A stretch of 64,000 bases of DNA from Paenibacillus sp. MAHUQ-63 (GCF_028765165.1 NZ_JARADB010000007.1:1-64000), one strand, 5' to 3'. Counted from the stretch's first letter, positions 8,412 to 16,360 are shown. Made by a program: numbers and translations. Notes: generated from the sequence alone by a model not told the origin.

Positions 8412-9454
8412 AGCTTCGTATTTATTTGCTTGTTGCCAGCGGCGTGAGCACGGGGATTATTTTGCTTTCCCTATTCATTTGTTATCACTATATGCTGCTT
8501 AGATGGAAGGACGTCATACTGCTCTCAACAGTAACGGTAGGCGCTGCTGTCGTGTCCATGGGCCTTCATTATATAATGACTCGTCCTTTGGAGAAAGCGA
8601 TTCAAGCGATCACGCAAGAAACGACTCGCATTTCTGAAGGGCAGTTTGAAGGGGTGGTTCCCCAACTAGGACCGTCGGAATTTAGAAAGTTGGCGTTACA
8701 ATTCAATCGGATGACAGGCAAGCTCAAAGAAAGCTTCGACAAATTACGATCGGCTGAAGCCTCCCGCAAAGAGCTTGTAGCCAATGTCTCGCATGATCTT
8801 CGGACGCCAATGGCTTCCATACAAGCCTTCGTCGAGGCGCTCCAAGATGACGTCATTCAGGATAAAGCCACATTCGAGCACTACTTGCGAACGATTCGTT
8901 TGGAAACGGGAAGACTGGATGCGCTTATACAGGAACTTTTCAAACTTTCCCAACTGGATGCAGGCGGAGCGGAATTCGCGCCGGAGCCCTATCACGCCGA
9001 TCAATTGATTGTAGACGGCCTCCAAAGCTTGGCTTTTCAACTGGAAGAGAAGTCGTTGCATGTCCATGTGATCTTGCCTGAACGCTTGTCGCCAGTGTAC
9101 ATCATGCCTCAGGAGATGAAGCGGGTGGTAGCTAACATTTTAGGCAATGCCATTCGACATTCCCCTGTTGGGGGCTGTATCACAATAGAAGGTGAAGAAT
9201 TTCGGGAACGCTACCTTAAACTCTCCATCCGGGATCAAGGTCCGGGTATTTTGGAGAAGGATGCGGACAAAATATTCGAACGCTTTTATCGGTCAGACCC
9301 CTCTAGAACGCGGGTAAGCGGAGGCGCCGGTCTTGGACTCGCGATCGCCAAATCAATCGTCCAATTACACGGAGGCTCGATCAGCGTTCATTGCCATAAA
9401 GACCAAGGAGCGGAACAAGGCAGCACGTTCTGGTTTACGATACCTTTTATATAG
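8408..9454 (+). CDS. Sensor histidine kinase partnering the upstream regulator
   Basis: About 348 residues: two N-terminal membrane helices with almost no extracellular loop, a HAMP-like linker, HisKA with phospho-His in ANVSHDLRTPMAS (about His129), and HATPase_c with N, G1 (RDQGPGI), F (FERFYRSD) and G2 (GGAGLGLAI) boxes. The tiny sensor region suggests membrane-intrinsic sensing. The likely start is CTG 8408, overlapping the upstream TGA and lying 7 bp after GGGAGGA; the next candidate is TTG 8426, with no ribosome site. A terminator follows. Confidence 0.9.
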   Translation: MKLRIYLLVASGVSTGIILLSLFICYHYMLLRWKDVILLSTVTVGAAVVSMGLHYIMTRPLEKAIQAITQETTRISEGQFEGVVPQLGPSEFRKLALQFNRMTGKLKESFDKLRSAEASRKELVANVSHDLRTPMASIQAFVEALQDDVIQDKATFEHYLRTIRLETGRLDALIQELFKLSQLDAGGAEFAPEPYHADQLIVDGLQSLAFQLEEKSLHVHVILPERLSPVYIMPQEMKRVVANILGNAIRHSPVGGCITIEGEEFRERYLKLSIRDQGPGILEKDADKIFERFYRSDPSRTRVSGGAGLGLAIAKSIVQLHGGSISVHCHKDQGAEQGSTFWFTIPFI

Positions 9455-9463
9455 AACCGATTG

Positions 9464-9500
9464 CAGCAGCTGCGGGCTTATTGTCCCGGGCTGTTTTTTT
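9464..9500 (+). terminator. Terminator of the two-component operon
   Basis: CAGC-N2-CGGG pairs with CCCG-G-GCTG and is followed by seven T residues. The first operator half-site of the next gene begins at the last T. Confidence 0.75.
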
Positions 9501-9570
9501 GTTAGTATTTCTTTAGATTTTTGTAATGTTTGCGTTAGTCTTTCTTAAGATCTACCCCTTAACTTAGAAC
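9500..9570 (+). promoter_or_regulatory. Five phased operator half-sites before the methionine-rich protein
   Basis: TGTTAG (9500), CTTTAG (9511), TGTAAT (9522), CGTTAG (9533) and CTTAAG (9544) follow one another at exact 11-bp steps, consensus YKTWAG. A possible -10 (TAGAAC, 9565-9570) follows. This is the longest of three related arrays in the window, suggesting strong activation by the adjacent OmpR-type regulator. Confidence 0.6.
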
Positions 9571-9604
9571 TGAGAAAGAAATTAATATGAGGAGGAAGAT
9601 CACA

Positions 9605-10090
9605 GTGAAAACATGGCTGAAAGCAGTTGCAGTAGCTATCACCGTAAGTGCAGTTGCGCTCCCGAGCTTGATTAACGCCGAAGAAATGATGATGCCCAAA
9701 TTCGACTACAGCAGCGTAGCTACCATCCAGCAGGGGGGCAACGAGCTTGCGCCGCTTCGTACAGTAGCAGAATCACTGGGTTTTAAGGTCGAATGGAACG
9801 AGGCCAACCGCTCTGTGGCTTTAATGAAAACAATGCCCATGGAAGACAAGAGTACAATGGTGGAAGACAAGAGCATGGTAGAAGATAAGACGATGAAAGA
9901 CCAGCCCATGATGGACAAAATGATGGATAAAAGCAGCATGATCACAATTTTTATCGACAGCAAAACGATCACCGTGGGTGATGTGAATGAGATGCTAATG
10001 GTCGCCCCAACAATTGTGAACGACATGACTTATGTTCCGAAAGAGTTCATTGATACATATCTATTGAAGGAAATGAAAATGATCAAGTAG
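9605..10090 (+). CDS. Secreted methionine-rich stalk-domain protein
   Basis: 161 residues from GTG 9605, 8 bp after AGGAGGA. A signal peptide of ~25 residues ends at INA. The mature part resembles a short copper-amine-oxidase-N / stalk domain (APLRTVAESLGFKVEWNE ... YVPKEF), but its centre is an insert rich in Met, Asp and Lys with repeats of the type MxEDKS and MMDKMMDK. About 19 of ~135 mature residues are Met; there is no Cys or His. Candidate roles are a sacrificial methionine sink for oxidants, recycled by the downstream molybdo-oxidoreductase, or a copper binder. Both are inferences; the shared operator array with the oxidoreductase favours the first. Confidence 0.8.
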   Translation: MKTWLKAVAVAITVSAVALPSLINAEEMMMPKFDYSSVATIQQGGNELAPLRTVAESLGFKVEWNEANRSVALMKTMPMEDKSTMVEDKSMVEDKTMKDQPMMDKMMDKSSMITIFIDSKTITVGDVNEMLMVAPTIVNDMTYVPKEFIDTYLLKEMKMIK

Positions 10091-10111
10091 TACATGAAGA
10101 AGCCCTTTCAC

Positions 10112-10153
10112 GAACCCCCATCACTGCACATTGTGCCATGAAGGGGGTTCTTT
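10112..10153 (+). terminator. Intrinsic terminator
   Basis: GAACCCCC pairs with GGGGGTTC, followed by a short T-run (TTTG), 21 bp after the methionine-rich protein gene. Confidence 0.65.
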
Positions 10154-10174
10154 GTGGGCCGGGCGAGTGAGCGC

Positions 10175-10224
10175 GGTGCATAGAGCCAAAGCAGTAGCTA
10201 TGGGCACTATCCCCAAGGCTCAGG
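10175..10224 (+). repeat. 50-bp direct repeat, copy 1
   Basis: First of three 50-bp units (others at 10301 and 10377) that begin GGTGCAT and end ACTATCCCCAAGGCTCAGG. The last ~22 bp are the reverse complement, with a variable 3-base centre, of a core found three more times downstream. Confidence 0.8.
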
Positions 10225-10300
10225 TGAGGGGGAGTGAGGGGCGGATGAGAAGGCACAGGGTGAGGATGAGCATGTGGATGGGCGGGTGAGCAACTGTGAT

Positions 10301-10350
10301 GGTGCATCGAGGCGAAGTAGGAGCTATGGGCACTATCCCCGAGGCTCAGG
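10301..10350 (+). repeat. 50-bp direct repeat, copy 2
   Basis: Same length and ends as the unit at 10175, with scattered substitutions (centre CCCCGAGG instead of CCCCAAGG). Confidence 0.8.
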
Positions 10351-10376
10351 TGGGCATGCGAGCGAGCGAGCACGAT

Positions 10377-10426
10377 GGTGCATAGCACCGAAGCAGCAGC
10401 TCTAGCCACTATCCCCAAGGCTCAGG
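10377..10426 (+). repeat. 50-bp direct repeat, copy 3
   Basis: Same 50-bp unit. Its 3' core (10405-10426) is the closest reverse-complement match to the inverted core at 10549-10570, so the two could pair over a ~120-nt loop. Confidence 0.8.
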
Positions 10427-10464
10427 GTGATGGGGAGTGTAGGCTCGGGTGAGGAGGAGTGTGT

Positions 10465-10485
10465 GGGCTCAGGGTAGGGGAGGGG
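10465..10485 (+). other. Predicted G-quadruplex motif
   Basis: Four G-tracts of three or more with short loops: GGG-CTCA-GGG-TA-GGGG-A-GGGG. It sits in a strongly purine-biased stretch (10210-10560) between the direct and inverted repeat halves. Confidence 0.55.
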
Positions 10486-10540
10486 AGTGTGGGAAGTCCG
10501 AGCCCGATGAAAATGAGGGAGGTCTTAGATGCGGATGAGG

Positions 10541-10781
10541 AGCGAGGTCCTGAGCCAAAGGGATAGTGGCTAGAGTAGAGCCTCTGAATATATAACGTGC
10601 CGAGGTGGAGGAGCAGATACTAATAACTCTGGTGTAACTTGGGAGGCCGGATAGGACTGGACTGGTATGAATGGGATAAGGATATGGGTATGGAACTGGA
10701 TGGATAGGGATCAGGAATATGGATCGGTTCTGTGGGAACATGTTCGTAATGGAACATGTGGGAACCGTGAAAGCTGGCTAA
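10541..10781 (+). repeat. Long inverted-orientation repeat unit A
   Basis: Begins with GAGCG-like sequence and the core CCTGAGCC-AAAGG-GATAGTGGC (10549-10570), then a stretch with ATATAACGTGCC, GAGCAGATACTAATAA and CCGGATAGGA, and ends in GAACATGTTCG palindromic sequence. It is followed directly by unit B. No plausible reading frame is present. Confidence 0.75.
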
Positions 10782-11057
10782 GAGCGGGAACCTGAGCCAA
10801 CGGGATAGTGGTTAGAGTAGGGTTCCTGAACATATAACGTGCCAAGGTGGAGAGCAGATACTAATAATACTGGTAACTTAAGGAAGCCGGATAGGATTGG
10901 ACTGGAATGAATGGGATATGGATATTGATATGGACATGGATATGAGTATGGTTATGGTTATGGTTATGGAACTGGATCTGGATAGGGTTCAAGTTATGGA
11001 TTGGTTCTGTGAGAACATGTTCGAATGAAACATGGTGAGACCTTGGAAGCTGGCAGG
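10782..11057 (+). repeat. Long inverted-orientation repeat unit B
   Basis: Same order of blocks as unit A, core at 10791-10812 (two substitutions). It is longer because of an expanded run of GRTATG/GGTTAT hexamers at about 10916-10972. It shares the GAACATGTTCG block (11013-11023) with unit A. Confidence 0.75.
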
Positions 11058-11100
11058 AGCGGAGGCCTGAGCCAAAGGGATAGTGGCTGGAAGGTAGCTC
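11058..11100 (+). repeat. Truncated repeat unit C
   Basis: Carries a perfect copy of the core at 11066-11087 and a few bases more, then diverges. The remaining bases up to 11153 show no gene. Confidence 0.65.
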
Positions 11101-11153
11101 CCAAGAACAACGTCAGTCAAAGTGACAGATGTAGGGAGATCAGGAATAAAGAA

Positions 11154-11197
11154 TCTTATAGTTTTGTAAGCCTTTTTTAAGATTTGTGCGTTATGAT
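11154..11197 (+). promoter_or_regulatory. Phased operator half-sites before the molybdo-oxidoreductase
   Basis: TCTTAT (11154), TGTAAG (11165) and TTTAAG (11176) recur at 11-bp steps; this 28-bp array closely matches the one at 7613-7640. A -10-like TATGAT (11192-11197) follows, although its distance differs from that at the regulator promoter. Confidence 0.55.
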
Positions 11198-11233
11198 TAG
11201 GGTACTAACTCTTGATTGATAGGATGTGGGCGT

Positions 11234-12589
11234 GTGGAGTCGAAAAGAGGATGGTTAAAGCAATCTTTTGGCAAACGTCTGAACAGGATACATAGCTGGA
11301 ATGCATGGGTGCTTCTGGCCCTAACGGTGACGGGGATTATTTTAAGCGTAGGCGCCATACGCGGAGATTTGGGCGGCGTTCGCGTGACGATCAAGCAGCT
11401 GCATATTTATTTAGGCGCAGCTTCTATACTGCTGATCGCCCTCTATGCGCCAATGCTTCGCAAACATTGGCATCAGATTCGCAACAAGCGCAACCAGCGG
11501 GCGAATCTGGTGTTCGTGCTGGCGCTGCTGATCGGTTGGGCGGCGTCTGGGGTGATTTTGTGGCAGTTCCGCTACCTGCCGCCGCAGCTTAACAATACGG
11601 CACTCATCCTCCATGACCTGCTCACGTGGGTCGGCGTGCCGTATGCCCTGTACCACGCCATCTCGCGCAGCAGATGGCTGAAGCGGCAGCAGCGGCTGGA
11701 ACAGGCGGCGAGCGCTAGCGCGAGCTCGATCCTGACTGCCGCACCGGCTGCCGCCGCTGCCCCGCCTGCCGCGCAGCCGGCGGCCGTGGAAGCTGATCCC
11801 GCGGCAACCAGCGCGGGCAGGTCCGCAGCGCAGGCGGTCATCGCCGCGCTGAAAGAGTCGCCGATCACTCGCGCCTCATTCCTGCGGATCGCCGCAGGCT
11901 TGTTGCTCGTGATCGCGGTAGGGCCCGCCTTTTATCGCTGGATAAAAGGCGTGTCAAGCGGCGGCGGGTCCGCGACCGCCGATTACATCGCGGCGGACGG
12001 CAACCGGATGGTGCCGCCGCCCGAGCCGTTGCCGGACTCCGCCGCCGTCGCGGGCGGAGGGGCGCAGGGGAATTTCCGCATCTACACAGTGACGGAAATT
12101 CCGGCTTTCTCCTCGGATACATGGCAGTTTGCCATATCCGGCTTGGTGGATCGTCCCGGCGTATGGAATTGGGAAGAGTTTCTCAAGCTGAAACGGACCG
12201 TGCAGGTGAGCGATTTCCATTGTGTGACGGGGTGGTCCGTTTATAGCTGCACCTGGGAGGGGATTCCTCTAAAGGCAATGTTGGCGGCAGCAGGCGTGCA
12301 GGCCAAAGCAAAGTATGTGAAGTTCTACTCGGGTGACAAAGTCTACACCGATGCGCTCTCGCTCGAGCAAGCCGGCGGCGACGATATTATGGTTGCTGTA
12401 CTGCTGGACGGTAAGCCGATCCCGCAGCAGCTAGGCGGTCCGGTGCGGCTGATCGTTCCCCAAATGTATGCCTACAAATCCGTCAAATGGCTTCAAGGGA
12501 TCGAGTTGATCGAGAAGGAGCATATAGGTTACTGGGAAGTTAGAGGTTACGATAATGACGCATGGGTAAACAGATCGAACCGTGCATAA
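11234..12589 (+). CDS. Membrane molybdopterin-dependent oxidoreductase (cytochrome b-like plus sulfite-oxidase-type domain)
   Basis: About 451 residues in three parts. The first ~150 hold four membrane helices with well-placed His residues (RIHSW, KQLHIY, LILHDLL, ALYHAIS), as in di-haem cytochrome b561-type anchors. An Ala/Pro-rich linker (~160-205) and one more helix follow. The last ~170 residues are the sulfite-oxidase/YedY molybdopterin fold, with the Mo-ligating Cys in FHCVTGWS. The outside orientation of the Moco domain is inferred. It resembles an MsrQ-MsrP pair fused in one chain. The start is uncertain: GTG 11234 (AGGA 9 bp upstream) or TTG 11216. Moco-biosynthesis genes follow. Confidence 0.85.
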   Translation: MESKRGWLKQSFGKRLNRIHSWNAWVLLALTVTGIILSVGAIRGDLGGVRVTIKQLHIYLGAASILLIALYAPMLRKHWHQIRNKRNQRANLVFVLALLIGWAASGVILWQFRYLPPQLNNTALILHDLLTWVGVPYALYHAISRSRWLKRQQRLEQAASASASSILTAAPAAAAAPPAAQPAAVEADPAATSAGRSAAQAVIAALKESPITRASFLRIAAGLLLVIAVGPAFYRWIKGVSSGGGSATADYIAADGNRMVPPPEPLPDSAAVAGGGAQGNFRIYTVTEIPAFSSDTWQFAISGLVDRPGVWNWEEFLKLKRTVQVSDFHCVTGWSVYSCTWEGIPLKAMLAAAGVQAKAKYVKFYSGDKVYTDALSLEQAGGDDIMVAVLLDGKPIPQQLGGPVRLIVPQMYAYKSVKWLQGIELIEKEHIGYWEVRGYDNDAWVNRSNRA

Positions 12590-12663
12590 GATGAACTGAC
12601 TTTCTAATTGGTTTTTGGTATAGTTATTGCTAAGAACCTGCTTGGAAATGAGGGAATAGAGCA

Positions 12664-13308
12664 ATGGAAATCATATCGGTCAACGTGGGCATGCCACGGA
12701 CAATCGACTATCAAGGTAAAGAGCTGGTTACGGGCATTTATAAATCCCCGGTCAGCTCATCTTTATTTGTATCGAAAACACAGCTGGAAGGAGACGGGCA
12801 AGCGGATCTAACCGTTCATGGCGGTGTGGATAAAGCGCTGTGCGTCTATCCGGAGGAGCATTACGCTTACTGGGAGGAGCTGCTCGGCCGTAAGCTTTCG
12901 CCCGGTTCGTTCGGAGAGAATCTAACGGTTCACGGGCTGCTGGAAGGCGATGTTTGCATTGGCGACACCTATGCGATCGATGAAGTGATTGTGCAGGTCT
13001 CGCAGCCCCGCCAGCCTTGTTTCAAAGCGGGCAAGCGCTTGGAGTGGGTTCAAGCCCCGGCTAAAATGCAGGAAACCGGCTTTACCGGATTCTACTTCCG
13101 GGTACTGAAGGAAGGCTACATTTCCAAGGATTCCAAGTTGAAGCTTGTGGCCAAAGATGAAGCGGGCCTTACGCTTGCTTTTGCCAATACCATTAAATAC
13201 CATGACAAAGCGAATAAGCAAGCTATTCGGCTTCTGATAGAGGCGGATGCTCTGTCGGCAAGCTGGAGGCAATCGTTCAGCAATCGATTGGCGGAAATGG
13301 AAGCATGA
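12664..13308 (+). CDS. MOSC domain protein (YiiM-like)
   Basis: 214 residues with the MOSC fold: HGGVDKALCVYPEEHYAYW, the GSFGENLTV core and the conserved Cys in SQPRQPCFKAG. MOSC proteins carry sulfur for, or use, molybdenum cofactor; YiiM-type members act on hydroxylated substrates. The stop overlaps the mobA start (ATGA), and the gene lies in a Moco cluster, which fits this role. Confidence 0.9.
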   Translation: MEIISVNVGMPRTIDYQGKELVTGIYKSPVSSSLFVSKTQLEGDGQADLTVHGGVDKALCVYPEEHYAYWEELLGRKLSPGSFGENLTVHGLLEGDVCIGDTYAIDEVIVQVSQPRQPCFKAGKRLEWVQAPAKMQETGFTGFYFRVLKEGYISKDSKLKLVAKDEAGLTLAFANTIKYHDKANKQAIRLLIEADALSASWRQSFSNRLAEMEA

Positions 13309-13919
13309 TCACCGGCGTTATTTTGGCAGGCGGATTAAACCGCCGAATGGGAGGAAAGCCGAAGGCATTGCTGCCCGTACAGGGTCAGCCATTGCTCCAC
13401 AAGCAGCTCACGGAAATGTCGCAAATTACGAAGCAGGTCGTTATCGTATCCAATGAACCTGAAGTTTTGAAGCCTCACATAACGCTAATTTCCCCGGAAA
13501 TGGATGTACGATGGGTATCGGATGTCTATGTACAGAAAGGGCCTCTAAGCGGTATACATGCAGCGGCTCAGGCGGCAACGAACGATTGGCTGTGGATCGT
13601 CGGTTGTGATATGCCGTTCATTTCGTCGGCAGCCGCACAATTGATGGGCCAATTATGTCAAGAGAAGTATGTCGACGCCGTGATTCCTGTTCTGGACGGC
13701 AAGGTTCAGCCGCTGCATGGCGTCTACTCCAGGCTGATCGGTTCGGAAGCCGAAATTTTGTTAAAACAAGAGAAATACAGACTGATGGGTCTGTTGGATC
13801 ATATTGACTGGCTCCCTGCGGAGCATGGATTATTTGCGCAGCATCAAGTGCCGACGGACTTCGCAGTAAATGTAAATACGCCAGAAAGCTATAAGGATAT
13901 GTTAGGAAATCTATCATAA
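13305..13919 (+). CDS. mobA: Molybdenum cofactor guanylyltransferase MobA
   Basis: 204 residues. The nucleotidyltransferase signature LAGGLNRRMGGKPKALLP is at the N-terminus, and VGCDMPF supplies the metal-binding Asp. MobA converts Mo-molybdopterin and GTP to the bis-MGD precursor. The gene overlaps the MOSC gene by 4 bp, so translation is probably coupled. The nearby sulfite-oxidase-type enzyme uses plain Mo-MPT in known relatives, so mobA implies additional bis-MGD enzymes elsewhere. Confidence 0.93.
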   Translation: MITGVILAGGLNRRMGGKPKALLPVQGQPLLHKQLTEMSQITKQVVIVSNEPEVLKPHITLISPEMDVRWVSDVYVQKGPLSGIHAAAQAATNDWLWIVGCDMPFISSAAAQLMGQLCQEKYVDAVIPVLDGKVQPLHGVYSRLIGSEAEILLKQEKYRLMGLLDHIDWLPAEHGLFAQHQVPTDFAVNVNTPESYKDMLGNLS

Positions 13920-14007
13920 AAACTATTATTCTCATCATTTTAGCGCTGAAATCTAGGATTTTGTCATTAAATATGCCATAATGGACAAGGAGAGAAGGTG
14001 ACCCCTC

Positions 14008-15012
14008 ATGTCGAAGCTACTGATGGATCGTTTTGGACGAATGCACGATTATTTGCGTATTTCCGTAACGGATCGGTGCAATCTCCGCTGTGTTTATTGT
14101 ATGCCCGAAGAAGGAATGGAGTTTGAACCGGATGAGAAGCTTCTCACGTTCGAGGAAATCACTGAGGTCGTCCGAGTTTTGGCGAGACTAGGTGTGCGCA
14201 AGCTTAGATTAACCGGGGGAGAGCCTCTGGTACGCAAAAATTTGGAGCAATTGATTGGCATGCTTTCGCAAATTCCCGGAATTGAAGATATCGCCCTGAC
14301 TACGAATGGGATTTATTTGGCCTCGAGAGCCGAGAAGCTTCGCGCAGCAGGATTAACCCGCGTCAATATTAGTCTGGATTCCTTGAAAGCCGACCGGTTC
14401 TCCCTAATTACAAGAGGCGGAGATATCAACCGCGTATTGGCCAGCATCGAGGAAGCCTATCGTGTTGGCATATCCCCGATCAAGCTGAATGTCGTTCTGA
14501 TGAAGGGGATCAATGACGATGAGATTGAAGACTTCCTGCAAATGACGATCGATCGGCCCATTCAAGTCCGATTCATTGAATATATGCCAATCGGTCATCA
14601 GGATGATACTTGGAAGAACAGGTATTTATCTCTGACAACCGTGTTGGACCGCTGCAGCGAGAAGGGGTGGAACGCCGTCCCTTCAGATGCGGTGTATGGC
14701 AACGGTCCCGCCCAAAATTACCGGATCGACGGAGCCTTGGGCTCTTTTGGACTCATTCACCCGATCAGCGACCATTTCTGTGAAACCTGCAACCGGCTGC
14801 GCATTACGGCTGACGGCAATGTGAAACCATGTTTATATTGGTCGGATGAGTTCAATGTTCGCAAATATATCGGCGATGACGCAGCGGTGGAAGACTTGTT
14901 CTTCCGCGCTTTGGATATCAAGCCGCAGAATCATGAGATGGCGCAGGCGCTGATGAACGAAGCGCAGTCGCATACGCCGACACTTCGCCGGATGTCACAA
15001 ATCGGCGGTTAG
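14008..15012 (+). CDS. moaA: GTP 3',8-cyclase MoaA
   Basis: 334 residues, the usual MoaA length. The radical-SAM motif CNLRCVYC is near the N-terminus, RLTGGEPLVR follows, and the second iron-sulfur cluster is supplied by CETCNRLR...CLY. It ends in RMSQIGG, the conserved GG tail that completes the active site. It catalyses the first step of molybdopterin synthesis. ATG 14008 has AAGGTG 7 bp upstream. moaB/C/D/E and moeB are not in the window. Confidence 0.96.
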   Translation: MSKLLMDRFGRMHDYLRISVTDRCNLRCVYCMPEEGMEFEPDEKLLTFEEITEVVRVLARLGVRKLRLTGGEPLVRKNLEQLIGMLSQIPGIEDIALTTNGIYLASRAEKLRAAGLTRVNISLDSLKADRFSLITRGGDINRVLASIEEAYRVGISPIKLNVVLMKGINDDEIEDFLQMTIDRPIQVRFIEYMPIGHQDDTWKNRYLSLTTVLDRCSEKGWNAVPSDAVYGNGPAQNYRIDGALGSFGLIHPISDHFCETCNRLRITADGNVKPCLYWSDEFNVRKYIGDDAAVEDLFFRALDIKPQNHEMAQALMNEAQSHTPTLRRMSQIGG

Positions 15013-15033
15013 CCCAGGGAGGAACGGACGCAA

Positions 15034-16302
15034 GTGAATAGCGATACGAAGCTTAAATTTGGCCGAAAGGTCATTTCGGTCGATGAAGCCAGGGGCTTGC
15101 TTGCCGAATATGTCAAACTTACGGAAGTCGAGTCTGTCCCGCTATCGGCAGCATACGGAAGACGGCTGGGTGAGGATATAACGGCGAATCATCCTGTCCC
15201 TCACTTTCGGCGGTCCGGCGTAGACGGGTATGCGGTTAAAGCTGAGGATATTGAGCCGGCTGCCCCGGACAATCCGATCGTCCTTCGTGTTATTGAGCTT
15301 ATTCCGAGCGGCACTGTGCCTCAGCATACGGTTCACTCCGGCACGGCTGCACGCATCATGACAGGCGCTCCCGTTCCGGACGGTGCGGACAGTGTCGTTA
15401 TGCTGGAGATGACGGACGCTCTGCCGCAGCATGATGCAGGGAAGAGTTCCTCTTGCGTAAGCATTAAGAAGCACATGCCCGCAGGAAGCAACATTACGCC
15501 TATTGCCGGTGAAATTCGCGAAGAGGAGCTGCTTCTGGCGCGCGGTACACGGATCGGTCCTGGCGAGGCGGCCATTCTGGCAACCTTCGGTTATGCCTAT
15601 GTCGCCGTCTATCGCAAGCCTAAGGTAGCTATTTACTCTACAGGCTCGGAGCTGTTGAATGTCGATGACGAGCTGGAGCCGGGACGCATTCGCAACAGCA
15701 ACTCCTACATGCTGGCCGCTCAAGTAGAAGCGGCTGGAGGCACCCCCATCATTATGCAGGCGCTCTCCGATCATGCGGATGAGGTGGAGGCGGCGCTGCA
15801 GAAGGGACTGGCCGGGGCCGATCTTGTGCTTACGTCCGGCGGCGTCTCTGTAGGAGACTACGACGTATTGGTTGATGTTTTCAGCCGTTTTGCAGGGAAG
15901 CTGCTGTTTAATAAAGTAGCCATGCGTCCAGGCACGCCGACGAGTGCAGCACTGTGGAACGATAAGCTGTTATTGGCGCTCTCCGGCAATCCCGGAGCCT
16001 CCTTCGTAGGCTTTGAATTGTTCGCCAAGCCGTTGATTCTGGCGATGGCCGGCTGTCCATCAGCGTATCCGGACGCGGTCACCGCCTATCTGGACGTTGA
16101 TTACGACAAAGGCTCCGCATATCCGCGTTATGTAAGAGGCATGACGCATGTACAGGATGGCTCTCTGCGAGTGAAGCCTGCTGGCATCGATAAATCCAGC
16201 ATCATGGTATCCATCAAGGATGCGGATTGTTTGATTTATCTGCCGGCCGGAGGCTCAGGATTCGCAAGGAACGAACGCGTACATATTTATCCTATCCAAT
16301 AA
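15034..16302 (+). CDS. moeA: Molybdopterin molybdenumtransferase MoeA
   Basis: 422 residues. The N-terminal region GRRLGEDITANHPVPHFRRSGVDGYAV, then TGAPVPDGADSVVMLE, and the MoCF-binding core LTSGGVSVGDYD with the LSGNPGASFVGFELF segment are diagnostic. It inserts molybdate into adenylated molybdopterin. GTG 15034 lies 10 bp after GGGAGGA and 21 bp behind moaA. A strong bidirectional terminator follows. Confidence 0.95.
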   Translation: MNSDTKLKFGRKVISVDEARGLLAEYVKLTEVESVPLSAAYGRRLGEDITANHPVPHFRRSGVDGYAVKAEDIEPAAPDNPIVLRVIELIPSGTVPQHTVHSGTAARIMTGAPVPDGADSVVMLEMTDALPQHDAGKSSSCVSIKKHMPAGSNITPIAGEIREEELLLARGTRIGPGEAAILATFGYAYVAVYRKPKVAIYSTGSELLNVDDELEPGRIRNSNSYMLAAQVEAAGGTPIIMQALSDHADEVEAALQKGLAGADLVLTSGGVSVGDYDVLVDVFSRFAGKLLFNKVAMRPGTPTSAALWNDKLLLALSGNPGASFVGFELFAKPLILAMAGCPSAYPDAVTAYLDVDYDKGSAYPRYVRGMTHVQDGSLRVKPAGIDKSSIMVSIKDADCLIYLPAGGSGFARNERVHIYPIQ

Positions 16303-16360
16303 AATGAGGCCTGCCGTCACTCTGCTTCGCGAAGGAAGCAGGTGACGGCAGGCCCATTTT
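16301..16360. terminator. Bidirectional terminator between moeA and the YjcZ gene
   Basis: A long hairpin with GGCCTGCCGTCAC paired to GTGACGGCAGGCC and an inner CTGCTTC/GAAGCAG stem, flanked by AAAATG and CATTTT so that both strands have a T-run. It serves two convergent genes. Confidence 0.88.

Noticed and set aside
10083..10741. Minus-strand open frames rich in His, Pro and Ser over the repeat island
   Set aside because: They are translations of low-complexity purine-rich repeats and lack ribosome sites.
10175..11100. Repeat island considered as a CRISPR array
   Set aside because: Units differ in length and orientation, spacers are not regular, and no cas genes are present.
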